Shown piece after piece: positions 25,918-36,026 of a DNA stretch of 41,655 nt; within the stretch, counting starts at the first letter, position 1; each line of letters starts with the position of its first letter. Location of the stretch: assembly GCA_018985225.1 (NCBI GenBank), contig JADGIF010000015.1, positions 1 to 41,655 on the forward strand, written 5' to 3'. Origin of the DNA: Amoeboradix gromovi. Lineage: Eukaryota; Sanchytriomycota; Sanchytriomycetes; Sanchytriales; Sanchytriaceae. The notes under the pieces were generated by a model. It was not told where the DNA came from. It saw only the letters and a program-made list of their open reading frames with translations, and did not search any database. A program made the position numbers and the translations under genes.

Positions 25918-27094
25918 ATGCTTGCAAACGTTTACGAAAGACAAGCGCAGCATTTAGAGCTTAGAATCAACAATACCAAAAGCAATCTTGCACGTTTAAA
26001 AGCTCAGCGAAACCTCTTGAATATCCAAGTTCGATTACTAGGTGAAGAATACCAACTGCTCCAATCCCCACCATCTCATATTGGTGAATTTCTCAAGATA
26101 GTGAACGACAAGGCACTGGTCAAATGCCAGCCTGATGGAAAATACTTGGTTAGCATTTCTGATGAAGTTGATAAGAAATTGCTAACCACTAGCACTCGTG
26201 TGGCTTTGAAGCATGACAACTACTCTCTTTACAAGATTTTACCCAATAAAGTTGATCCTCTAGTATCTTTAATGATGGTTGAAAAGGTACCAGATGCTTC
26301 CTACGATATGATTGGGGGTCTAGATGAACAGATTAAGGAGATTAAAGAAGTTATCGAATTGCCAATTAAGCATCCTGAACTGTTCGATTCGTTAGGAATT
26401 GAACAACCCAAGGGTGTACTGTTATATGGCCCACCAGGAACTGGTAAGACATTATTAGCAAGGGCAGTCGCCCATCACACAGATTGCAAGTTCATTAGAG
26501 TCAGTGGTAGTGAGTTAGTACAGAAATACATTGGAGAAGGCTCTAGAATGGTTAGAGAACTGTTTGTCATGGCTAGAGAGCACGCCCCGAGTATTATATT
26601 CATGGACGAAATCGATTCCATTGGTAGCAGTCGTTCAGAGGGAAGTGGAGACAGTGAAGTACAGCGCACAATGTTGGAACTTTTAAATCAATTGGACGGA
26701 TTTGAGCAGACCAAGAACATTAAAATTATCATGGCAACCAACCGTATTTTGATCTCATATAGGAATTGATATTCTGGACTCCGCATTATTAAGACCTGGT
26801 AGAATAGATCGTAAAATAGAATTCCCGCCTCCATCAGAGGATGCTAGATTGGATATTTTAAAGATTCATTCAAGAAAGATGAATCTGCAGCGAGGAATTA
26901 ATCTTAGAAAGATTGCAAGTTTAATGTCTGGATGTACTGGTGCCGAAGTCAAGGGAGTTTGCACAGAGGCTGGAATGTATGCATTAAGAGAAAGACGAAT
27001 ACATGTATCACAGGAAGATTTTGAAATGGCAGTGACAAAGATATTAAAGAAAGATAGTGAACAAAACTTGAGCATTACGAAATTGTTCAAGTAA
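25918..27094 (+). CDS. RPT6: 26S proteasome ATPase RPT6/PSMC5 (one 19-nt intron)
   Basis: A 385-aa AAA+ ATPase of the 19S base, exons 25918-26743 and 26763-27094. It has an N-terminal coiled coil, an OB domain, and the AAA core [20 protein letters not shown] with Walker A GPPGTGKT (171-178), Walker B IIFMDEID (D230, E231), [17 protein letters not shown] and, across the splice junction, [18 protein letters not shown] with the arginine fingers. [19 protein letters not shown] and the C-terminal [19 protein letters not shown] are close to human PSMC5, which separates it from the other five RPTs. It ends LFK, lacking an HbYX tail as usual for RPT6. The ATG at 25918 gives the usual N-terminus. Confidence 0.96.
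26744..26762 (+). other. 19-nt intron in RPT6
   Basis: Sequence GTATTTTGATCTCATATAG, phase 1. Its removal is needed to read [17 protein letters not shown], one of the most conserved motifs of proteasomal ATPases. The branch-like motif is the weakest of the set (TCATA). Confidence 0.95.
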
Positions 27095-27129
27095 ATCAAT
27101 TAAACTCGTTTATTATTTATGTGCTTTTC

Positions 27130-28081
27130 TTATGCCCATTTTCCAATGACAGCCATAGCTGCACTTCCTGACCAGAATGCAATTATTTGACCCATTTGCT
27201 TGGCGGTAGAGATTGTTTTGAAAGAATCATTTTGAAAGTGAGGACCAATGATGTTTAGCAAGCCGTCATACAACAGAATCCCGCAACTGAGGCCTTCTAA
27301 TATCCCAATTGCAATCAAAGTAGCTACGGAATTTTCACTATACCATTCATGTACTGCGACACCAATACACATACCAAATGGAGTGGCTAAACTATAGAAG
27401 CACACCATTAAAGCACTGAATAAGCCACCAGAGATCTTAGCATCAGTAACAATTGCTGACAATGCGATACCTTCAAAAAACTGGTGGAAGCCTAAAGCTA
27501 TCAAGAGTATTTCAAATTCATTTACAGTGACACCGAGCGTTAAACCTACTATCACGGAATGAGTTGCAATTCCAAGTTCGAGAAGGCATATCGTAAGTCT
27601 GCTTATTCCTTCTCCTCTAACACCATGACCGCAGTTAGGAAATTTTTCAGTTCCTTTGGGAGAGCAGTTATGTTTTGGCAGTGCTACTTTATCCGTCATA
27701 ACCTTAGAAACCATAATTTGAACAAAATGGGTAAGTAGTATTCCCAGTATAGCAAATACAGAAGAGAAGCCAGTGTATTCAGTGAAAAAATCAGGTAGAC
27801 ATGGATTTGTTAAGTTTTCGTGTGACGGTATGAGCATATGAACTAAAGCGGTTGATATGATGACCCCTATATTAAAAAATGTTACCTGCCCCAAAGCATT
27901 TTAAGCCTTGCACAATGTATTCACCAAAGGATGATTTTAAGACTTTTGAAAAGGCAATAGGAACCAGTGTACCCAAACATGACAATCCCATTATCAGAAA
28001 TATAGCACCAACGTGATAAGCAAAATCGTAATTTTCTTGCTGGCTGAATGCGCAGTCTGGCCTTGTAGCATTTCCTTCCAT
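27130..28081 (-). CDS. ZIP-family zinc/iron transporter (one 19-nt intron)
   Basis: A 310-aa ZIP (SLC39/ZRT-IRT) membrane transporter that imports Zn or Fe into the cytosol, exons 28081-27886 and 27866-27130. Eight spans are visible. The first two run from YHVGAIFLIMGLSCLGTLVPI to the split motif LKCFGAG-VIISTALVHML. The intervening loop is short, with one GHGV. TM4 carries the signature HSVIVGLTLG and TM5 HQFFEGIALSAIV, whose His and Glu line the metal path. A cysteine-containing N-terminus (DCAFSQQENYDF) matches fungal/plant-type ZIPs. It converges on RPT6 with 35 bp between stops; AATAAA is present on its strand in that gap. Confidence 0.9.
27867..27885 (-). other. 19-nt intron in the ZIP transporter
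   Basis: On the minus strand it reads GTAACATTTTTTAATATAG, phase 1. Removal joins KCFGAG to VIISTALVHML, a conserved TM2 of ZIP proteins. TTAAT is the branch-like motif. Confidence 0.93.
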
Positions 28082-28579
28082 TTGTATTTCCTAAAGTTTG
28101 TCCCGTTTGAAAAGATACCACGTGTATATCCAATTAGGTATCTTGTAACAAAACCGTCGGTTGGAAATCAGCATGATTGGTTTGATAAATTTGTGCCAAG
28201 TTGTGGAGCCATTTCAATTAACCATTGGTACTTTATTTATTTACTGTTGCATGAAAACAAAAGCAGTCAATTGATCTACCAATTTCCGAAAAGGAAAAAA
28301 GACAATGAACCAATCATACTAGCTATATTGTCAGCATCCCCAGCAAGAAGCCTGTTTTTAATTTGTACGCCGACAAAAATAACAGATTAAGGAGCTCAGG
28401 GATTGCGTTCCCCAAAGACCAGATTGTTGTAATTAGTGTTAGTACCTCTATGAATTACTCTTAGGATGCAAGTTGTCGTGTCACAACAATTATGAAGTTA
28501 TTTGAAGCCTTCTAGCAAATAGCGAAAGGCCAAGTGTCTACTTGAATTTGAGCATAAACTGAAATTTATAGGCCACAAG
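28082..28579. other. divergent intergenic region, no supported gene
   Basis: This lies between the ZIP and ADAM start codons. The plus strand is open from inside the ZIP antisense to 28390, but that frame has no recognisable content and starts opposite conserved ZIP codons, so it is taken as chance. It presumably holds the two promoters; I see no shared motif. Confidence 0.4.
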
Positions 28580-30331
28580 ATGTTTTACTTGGTTCAGCTA
28601 ATCTCAACGATCCTAGTGTATCCAGAATTTCCGATAGATAATGAGCTAAACGAAGTAGAGATATCTGATCTCAATAGATCTAATAAAATCATCATGCAAA
28701 TTTTAAATTTTAACTTCACTTTGATGAAATCTGATAATAGTCCTGTGTATTCTTTTAATGGAACCGACTTTACAAACATAGATAACGATGACTGCTACTT
28801 CACATCATTTGAGACATCAGGCTCATTTTACCTATGCAACGGGGTTTCTGGGACTTTCACTAGTAAAAACGGAACAGCATACAAAATAGAGCCTCTATAT
28901 ACATCAGAAGTCGGAATAGCTGAAATCACTAAAGAACATGAGCTATTTACGATGGATTCATTGTCTGGTAGTTATTGCGGTTCCAAGGAAACAGATTTTG
29001 ATACCAACCCCTTCGGAATCCATAAGAGAAATCTTGATGCTACGACTTCCTTAGCCAGTAGAATTGTAGATACTGTGCTCTACCTGGACTTTTCATTTTA
29101 CCAGGACAGAGGTGCAAATTCTGTAACAGATGCTCAAAAATTTGTAAATGGTGCAAATAATCTTTACTTGCGAAACGATTTCACAACACCATTATACTTG
29201 AACATAACTGCTATTATTCTACTAACTTCTGATCTATTTATATTGGAAACCGATCCTAATTCGGTAAACAAGTTTTTAAATCTATTTTACGAGTATACAG
29301 TTGAACTTTCTGATAAATACCCAAGCATATCATATATATCAGACCCTGATATATCCTTCTTATTAAGCCATCGTCAAACTCTACCCACAAGTACTGTCGG
29401 GTTAGCATATCTCGGCGGGGCCTGTAATAAGTTGAAAACCTATAATGTCGGGTTGGCGACGAGACTAGACACAAGGTTAGATAGCTGGATATCACTGGTG
29501 ATTGCTCACGAAATCGGTCATTTATTGGGCGCCAGCCATGATGGCAACAATAATAACTGCGGAAAAAGCGGAAATATTATGTCTGCCATAGTTGAGAGCG
29601 GCAATCCTATTGCGGTTAATCAGTTCAGCAGCTGTTCGAAATCATACATTAACAAATTTATTACATCAGAAGGAAGTGAATGTCTACTCGCCCAATCGAC
29701 AGCAAGTAACCAAACCTGTGGAAACCTTTTTGTTGATCCTGGAGAAGAGTACTTGTAAATCTAATTTAGGTGTGATGCTGGATTAAACGGCTCGGAGTGC
29801 TGTACAAAAGAATGCAAGTTGAAGTTAAATTCTCAATGTGATGATAACAATGGGCCTTGCTGTGAAAATTGCATGTTGAAAAACAGTACAAGCATATGTC
29901 GACCTAAAAAAACCAATGCATACTATTCTTGTGATGAACCAGAGTACTGCAATGGGTATTCCCCAATATGCCCTGCCGATACTTCAGTCAACGCAAATGG
30001 CCCGTGTACTTCATTAAATAATGAGTTTGGAATATGTTACAAAAGTGGCATATGCATGACTAGATCTGTTGCATGTAAGATAATGAGCCAGCAGCTTTTT
30101 CGCAATCTGAAATATGATGATTCCTGCGACCAAAATCATGATTGCAGTATTATATGCAGCGATGGGTTGAGTTGCTACAATTTTACAGATCTTGGCATAT
30201 CTAATTTTTATGATCAAGGCCAACTTTGTGGCATGAATATGGACCAGTATTGCTCAAACGATGGAGTATGTAAATACTCACCAATAGGAACGATGCAAAA
30301 CAGCACAGCTAATAGATTGAGATTGTTTTGA
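28580..30331 (+). CDS. Secreted ADAM-type (M12B) metalloprotease with disintegrin domain (one 21-nt intron)
   Basis: A 576-aa protein, exons 28580-29748 and 29770-30331. A short hydrophobic signal (MFYLVQLISTILVY) is followed by an M12B propeptide (DDCYFTSFETSGSFYLCNGVSG..YKIEPL read in pieces) and a basic HKRN near 150 as a possible processing site. The reprolysin domain has the zinc site HEIGHLLGASHD (310-321) and Met-turn GNIMSA. Then come the disintegrin domain (CGNLFVDPGEECDAGLNGS, ECC, NSQCDDNNGPCC, SCDEPEYCNG, ICPADT), a cysteine-rich part and an EGF-like end (YCSNDGVCKYSPIG). No C-terminal membrane span or GPI signal is seen, so it is probably secreted. ADAMs cleave extracellular or cell-wall proteins. 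AATAAA at 30334. Confidence 0.9.
29749..29769 (+). other. 21-nt intron in the ADAM gene
   Basis: It starts GTACTTGTAAAT and ends CTAATTTAG; phase 2. It is the only non-19-nt intron found. It contains an in-frame TAA, and removal gives DPGEE-CDAGLNGSECC, the first cysteines of the disintegrin fold. Confidence 0.9.
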
Positions 30332-30433
30332 CAAATAAATAATTTTACTTTTATTACAGCATGCTTTTCGATGTGATAAGCCCGTTGGCAGTGGTATTCA
30401 TTAATTTTAAAACTTTGACCTGTGTTTCAAACA

Positions 30434-31989
30434 ATGGCATCAGAAGGGAATTCAAAGAACGATTCCAAAATGCAAGACGAAATCAAAAGAACTCAAGAAG
30501 ATTTTGAAATGAAGGATGTACTGGGGGAAGGAAGCTACTCAACCGTCTTTTTGGCTTCCGAAAAGGCTACCGGTAAACAATACGCGATTAAGGTTCTAGA
30601 TAAGCGTCATATTATCAAAGAACGAAAGGTCAAGTATGTTACCATTGAGAAAGACGTGCTAAATATGTGTGATCATCCTTTTATTATAAAACTGTATTAC
30701 ACTTTCCAGGATCAAAACAGTTTGTATTTTTGTCTTGAGCTTTGCCCTGATGATCTTATAAAAGCAATTAAGAAAGGGTCTTTTTCGGTAGAAGCTGTGC
30801 AGTTCTACAGTGCTGAGCTGATTGTTGCTACCAAGTACCTACATAGCCTTGGTATTTTACACCGTGATCTCAAGGTTTTCTTTATTAACTTAGCCTGAAA
30901 ACATACTTTTGTCTGATAAAGGGCACATAAAGCTAACCGATTATGGTACCGCTAAGATACTTGGAAGAAAAGAGGATGAAGCCGAAGTTAAAACCAAATC
31001 CTTCGTTGGAACTGCAGAGTATGTTAGGTATTATTGATTTACGCAGTCCAGAAGTTCTTTCAGAGAAGGAAGCATGCGAAGCGAGTGATTATTGGGCAAT
31101 TGGCTGTATCATGGTACAGATGATAACTCAAAAGCCTCCTTTCAAAGGTCCCAACGATTACCAGACTTTCCAAAAAGTAGCGAAACTGCAATATTCTCTT
31201 CCTCTTGATTTCCCAGATAAGGTGAAGCAGGTGACCTCTAGACTGATAATGCTAGAGCCTGTAAACAGAGCAAATTACAATGACTTGATCGCACTCGATT
31301 TTTACAAAAACACAAATTTCAAAGAATTGCACCTTAGAACCCCACCCTCCTTTTACCCTGTATTAGACTTAGAATCACAAGACACTATTTCTGAAATACC
31401 AGAAGCGCCAAAACGTAAAAATAGAATTTCATTTACTACTACTTCCAGAACTTCAATTAAAAGCAATTCGACTATTAGCATCTCACCAATATCTGAAGCA
31501 GATCCTGGAAAACTACTTTCTCATATATCTGACCAGTCTACACTCTTGGTTTCTGAGTTTTTGAAAGCAAATGAGCAAATTATTAAAATTGGAGTCTTGT
31601 ACAAAAAAAAGGGTCTTGTGCCACGTAAGAGATGGTTTGTACTAACCGATTTGCCTAGATTTATGTATTTCAAAGGTAACGCAATGATCACTAAAATGGA
31701 TTCTAAAAGAACGTCCTCTAAGGGATCGAAAACAAATGTGTCAAAGGAAAGAAGTGATTCTGATGAAAGTGGTGAGATTGAAGAAAAGACAATTGGTGAA
31801 TTAACTTTAAAGGGTCTTATACCCTGGAATGATGAAATTGATGTTGAATGTAAGAACAAGAGTACTTTTCTTGTAGTAACCCCTAAAAGAGAATATCATT
31901 TAATAGATCAAAGTGGAAATGCAGAGACATGGTGTGAGTCTATAAGAACTGTGAAGATGCTGGCCAATCCTAATACGCTTCACAAGTAA
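30434..31989 (+). CDS. PDK1-type AGC kinase with PH domain (two 19-nt introns)
   Basis: A 505-aa kinase, exons 30434-30874, 30894-31027 and 31047-31989. The kinase domain has the glycine loop LGEGSYSTVF (31-36), catalytic Lys53 (YAIKVLDKRHI), HRDLK with D145, metal-binding DYG (163-165; most kinases have DFG), T-loop KTKSFVGTAEYVSPEVLS with S183, and DYWAIGCI. The C-terminal PH domain (about 368-495) has IIKIGVLYKKKGLVPRKRWFVL, an inserted Ser/Lys/Glu-rich loop at 405-437, then LKGLIPW and HLIDQSGNAETWCESI. This is the layout of PDPK1, the master activator of AGC kinases at membranes. The ATG at 30434 is the first in frame. AATAAA at 31991. Confidence 0.9.
30875..30893 (+). other. 19-nt intron 1 in the PDK1-like gene
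   Basis: Sequence GTTTTCTTTATTAACTTAG, phase 0, the only one starting GTT. Removal joins HRDLK to PENILL, an invariant kinase motif. TTAAC precedes the TTAG acceptor. Confidence 0.96.
31028..31046 (+). other. 19-nt intron 2 in the PDK1-like gene
   Basis: Sequence GTATTATTGATTTACGCAG, phase 2. Removal joins FVGTAEYVS to PEVLSEKEA, the activation loop and P+1 region. It has a CAG acceptor and a TTTAC branch-like motif. The frame stays open if this intron is retained downstream of the first stop, so it is seen only by the missing P+1 motif. Confidence 0.93.
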
Positions 31990-32188
31990 TAATAAATACA
32001 TCTCTTGTTCCAATCCCTTGAGTATGTGCAAGTTGCAGCCAGTAGCATTTGGTAATCAAACAAATGAATGCGCTTAATCACATACTTTTTTAGTCTAATT
32101 TCATGTAGCGTCCCATTTGGTCCCCATTTATAGAAGTCTTGCGAGTAAATGCGTTATGGGAAGAAGTAGACAGATTTATTACATAAAC

Positions 32189-34370
32189 CTATCTAGTGTA
32201 CTGATTTATCTCTGGTATATCAAATGTGCTTGTAGTTTTCAGCCTTTTTCTAAACATTAAATGAGAAACTTTAATACTTTTGCTATCGGCGTTCTTTTCA
32301 ATCCACTTTATAACATCTAGAACGAAGTAATCCTGCAGTTCAATGTCCAACAAGCACTCCAATAACAAAGACTCGAATATAACATCTTCTAAATTAGCAA
32401 ATAGTACCAACTGTAGTGCTGCTCCATTTCTCCAGACAAGTCAATAAAAACGGATAGTTTCTGCATATTTTTGCTTCAAAAAACACGAGATCACATATCA
32501 AATATTTCACAGCGTCGTCTTTGTACAGAAAATCGAAATTGCAGACCGGATTTATCAGCAATGCCTCTTGGTTTGTGGTCAGTAGCATTTTCAAAGAGCA
32601 AAGTAGTTTTGGATTCACGTATTCCATTAGTAACTCCCAAGTGTATTCAGTAGCGCACTGAACCATTTTACAGATGAAGTCATTGAATATCTTGTATTTT
32701 TGAGAATCAAACAAAAAGTTCAGGTTTGCTTTAACAAGAGATAAAGGAGTGTTTAAAAGATAGTCTGATAGATCTGACTGCTCCATTCTATACAAGTTAT
32801 ACGATATGCAATGCTTTGCAAATTCCAGCATTTGCTTGAGATTGTCCATTTCGAGCAGCAATAGCTTGTCAAAAAGCTTCAAGGGTAGTCGAGGAAGAGA
32901 TGCTAGCCCTATAGAAAACTCTTGAAAACAAGATGAGTAATATTGAGGGTTAATTTTTAATATGTTGTTAAACATATCATAAATCCGCAGTTCCTTGTAG
33001 TCTTGCCCTAGCTTATCATCAGAGTTTATGATTTTATTAAACTTTGTGATAAAGAATTTTGCTGTAGAATCTAAATTAATTTCATCTTCTGCAACCACAT
33101 TGTACAGGTCATCTTGCCGTAGATCAATTGTGTTGGAGAGCAGTTTATTGTCCATGATCTTTTGATAATAATCCTTGTTTTTGGGTGCCAAGACTGTTAG
33201 TGCTCGGTTTAATCGGTTGTTAGAAACTAGCTTGAAAGCAATAATATCGCAGAAAGCAGACTGGACGGAGGATAAAGAACTTTTATGATTAAACTTTGGA
33301 TTAGTAAGATTAGATTTCAGACTATCCCAAGCAGCATTAGAAATATTTATAAATTTAGAATCACTGGGAAACAGTAAGAAAGCAGCGGGTTCGATGTTCA
33401 TAATTTCGCCGTTGGAATAAAAGTAAAAATCATATACAATTGCATCTAACAATACATTTCTCTGGTCTGTTAATTTTAAGCTTTGGTACAAGTCAACAAT
33501 AAACATCCAACGATGAACGATAGGTTTGGCCAGAAGTTCATTGTTTGGATGAATGACGCAACAAATAAAACGAATAGCATATCTTAAATTCCAAAGAGGC
33601 AACTCATTGATTGTATCGCACATCCACTGAATATGAGTCGATTTGTTAGAATATGGGACAACATTTAGTAAGAATAATAGTTTATCTTCTAGCAGCATGG
33701 GCAATTGAGATATATAAACTTGAGAACTAGAGCATGGCTGTAGATCAATCAATGGAATATTTTTAAGGATCTGAGGAATAAAACTTGTGGAAAGATTAAA
33801 CAGTTCACGACATAAGCAACTAAAGACAATCGGCTTTGCGTTATACACCTTGATAATCAGCTCTTTTAAATTTTCTTCACGCTTTGAATCAATTAAATTG
33901 TTTTGAATTATTTTGAAGAAAGAAAGAATAATTTGAGAGGTGACTTTATTGTCTCTGATAAATTCTAGATTTAACGAAAAAAATTCAACCATCTCGTAGT
34001 TTTCTAGTTGCCGAATTAAATAAACACAAATACTATCGATATTTAAGTTTAACTTTGAAAGTTCTTGAACGCAGTAAAGATAGTTATTACGACAATTTTG
34101 ATTCATTTCATGGAAATTTACAGCAATGGCATTTAAAGAACGTTCGCAAGAATGTAGATTGTGAAAATGCAAGAAAGTATTCCATGTAGAAGATTGAAAT
34201 TGTGTTAAAACAGCGTACAGTAAGCCAGGGACGCATTGAGAAGGCTGAATGTCAAGACTGATTAGTTTATCAAGGTTAGGCTGGATAGCATGGTAAGACT
34301 TGACCATATCAGATTCAACAGAAGACATTTGTCTTACGGGATTTGGAATAAACAAACTCAATGTTTGCAT
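32189..34370 (-). CDS. INTS3: Integrator complex subunit 3 (one 19-nt intron)
   Basis: A 720-aa helical-repeat protein, exons 34370-32408 and 32388-32189. The diagnostic central block is RYAIRFICCVIHPNNELLAK, PIVHRWMFIVDLY, a spacer and YDFYFYSNGEIMNIEPAAF, corresponding to INTS3 (RYICGVVHPSNEVL, then YDWLFF and IMNIEPAIL). INTS3 is part of Integrator, which cleaves snRNA and other RNA polymerase II transcripts, and of the SOSS single-strand DNA complex. It is shorter than the animal protein (about 1040 aa), lacking the acidic middle and the basic C-terminal tail. Splicing adds the last 66 residues (VEDVIFESLLLECLL). Another in-frame ATG lies 14 codons in. AATAAA follows the stop. Confidence 0.85.
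32389..32407 (-). other. 19-nt intron in INTS3
   Basis: On the minus strand it reads GTACTATTTGCTAATTTAG, phase 1. Removal continues KWSSTTV into EDVIFESLLLEC; without it the frame stops at the TAA inside the intron's branch motif. Confidence 0.9.
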
Positions 34371-34681
34371 GACTTACCCCTTTCAATGCGAATAATTTCA
34401 AAAAAGAAGATCGGCGGACTAGTTAAAAAATGCAGGCAGAGTTAAGCATGACGCTTATTCCTCAGCTTTACATTTAAATGATTCTTAGCGGTTTTATCAC
34501 AAAAGTGCATATCTAAATAATAGGGTTTTAGCTGCTAAATTCGCAGCTATTGATCTTAATTAAGTAAAACAATTACGGTAATTACTTGAGTTACATGGCT
34601 TCAAAGCGCTATCTTTCTAGACTTTACAACTGAATAAAACTCAATATTCTTACTTCCCAAAAATTTGCAAGTGGTCCAAAT
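34371..34681. other. INTS3 upstream region
   Basis: 311 bp between the INTS3 start and TIR element E4. No open frame or repeat is recognised; it presumably contains the INTS3 promoter. Confidence 0.4.
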
Positions 34682-35157
34682 GGGACACCAAATATAAAAA
34701 CTAGACTAACTCGTTTTTAAAGGTGCACCATACGGAGGAAATCATTAACAAAAGATCTTCTATTATACCAATTTTCTTTCATTGATTGTATTCCTCTTTT
34801 TAAAATAAAACTAGAATACCCTGCATCTCGTTCAAATATATGAGGTCTTTTGAGCATCTAAGCAAAAGGTGCATTTTCTTAGACGGTGCTCTTTTCTAGA
34901 GTCATTATGTAATGTTATACTAACATCATTACTCTTATCTATTTCTTTGAAGTGTAATAGTGATATTTTATTTGAAATAAAGATTGAATGAAAGAGTAAG
35001 AGAATAGCTGTACAGAATATTTATTTTCCTTTTATACTCGTCAACTCCGCAACTAGCTGAATGTCCACTCGCCTCTTAAATCCATAATATTAATAAAGCT
35101 GAAATAATGTGCCAAGTTGTTACAGAAAGTTAGTCCAGTTTTTACATTTGATGTCCC
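34682..35157 (-). mobile_element. TIR DNA transposon relic E4
   Basis: 476 bp with ends GGGACACCAAATATAAAAAC and the complement ending ACATTTGATGTCCC, and an exact AAAT duplication on both sides (34678-34681, 35158-35161). Internally it matches E1 closely (GGTGCACCATACGGAG near the left, the GCATTTTCTTAGACGG stretch, then CTCGTCAACTCCGCAACTAGC near the right). The coding relic is on the minus strand, frame-broken. Confidence 0.88.
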
Positions 35158-35710
35158 AAATGTTCTTTTCCTCTCAATTGTGTGCAATTCACTTGTAGAT
35201 GCAGAAAATCGTTTTCTGCACTCAAAAATTGAGCTCAGAATCGCATAGTGCTTATTTAACAGTGGTATTGTGTAAGGTATGTTAGCCTTGTTAATTTTTT
35301 TTGGAAATTTTGTTTGAAGTATAATTCCACGATCAACAGGCGATACTTACTGCTTTAACTGCGCGCTTTTATCTTTAAAGTATAGAGCCAGATTATGAGA
35401 TTACTGGGGAACCTTTTATTAAGATACATTACACATAAATTATAAAAAAAAGATTTTAGGAACAATGATAAATAATGACAGAATTCTGCAGTGAAAAAAA
35501 CAAGAGTAATTTGATACAGATGAAGATAGAGGCGCGACTGTCTGTTTTCGGAAGTAAAAAATATTGCAACCTGATATTGTTTAACCAGTGAGAGATTATT
35601 TGGCGTAACAGACTAGAAAATTCTAATTGAATTGAATGATGTAATATTGGGCATGTTCATAGTTTGATAAAAAAATTGATTTGTCACATAGCTGAGGAGT
35701 TGTTGTTACA
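35158..35710. other. intergenic, nothing recognised
   Basis: A 550-bp AT-rich stretch upstream of MIA40. It has poly-A/T runs and no open frame or repeat I can support. Confidence 0.45.
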
Positions 35711-36001
35711 TTGTCCATGTCATATTCAAAAGAAATTGGAAAAGATCGGTTGACCTTTTTGACGAAAGAAGATGCAGAACCGCCTCAAGCAGTTGATCCA
35801 ATAACGCAAGAAATAGACTGGGAGTGTCCATGTATTAGTGCGATGGTTAAACCACCCTGCGGAAGTCTTTTTAAAACTGCTTTCAAATGTTTTATATACA
35901 GCAATAAAGACCAAAAGGGTTCCGAGTGTATTCAAGCATTTCAAAACATGCAAGAATGTTTTAAAAAGTACCCGGATCTATACAGTGACTATCTAGATTA
36001 A
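35711..36001 (+). CDS. MIA40: Mitochondrial intermembrane space oxidoreductase MIA40/CHCHD4
   Basis: A 96-aa CHCH-domain protein. The redox pair is CPC (C39, C41). Twin CX9C motifs follow: CGSLFKTAFKC (C50-C60) and CIQAFQNMQEC (C73-C83), with the FKCFIYSNKDQKGSEC helix-turn between and the KYPDLYSDYL end typical of the family. It oxidises cysteines of proteins imported into the intermembrane space. It is the short animal-type form: no N-terminal presequence or membrane anchor as in yeast Mia40. It converges on SCO1, 25 bp apart, so two mitochondrial genes share a 3' region. AATAAA lies about 16 bases after the stop. Confidence 0.93.
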   Translation: MSMSYSKEIGKDRLTFLTKEDAEPPQAVDPITQEIDWECPCISAMVKPPCGSLFKTAFKCFIYSNKDQKGSECIQAFQNMQECFKKYPDLYSDYLD

Positions 36002-36026
36002 AAGTTTGAGGAATAAAACTAAATAA

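Noticed and set aside
28013..28390. 125-codon plus-strand open frame
   Set aside because: It begins opposite the conserved first exon of the ZIP transporter, starts without clear ATG context, and has no recognisable motif.
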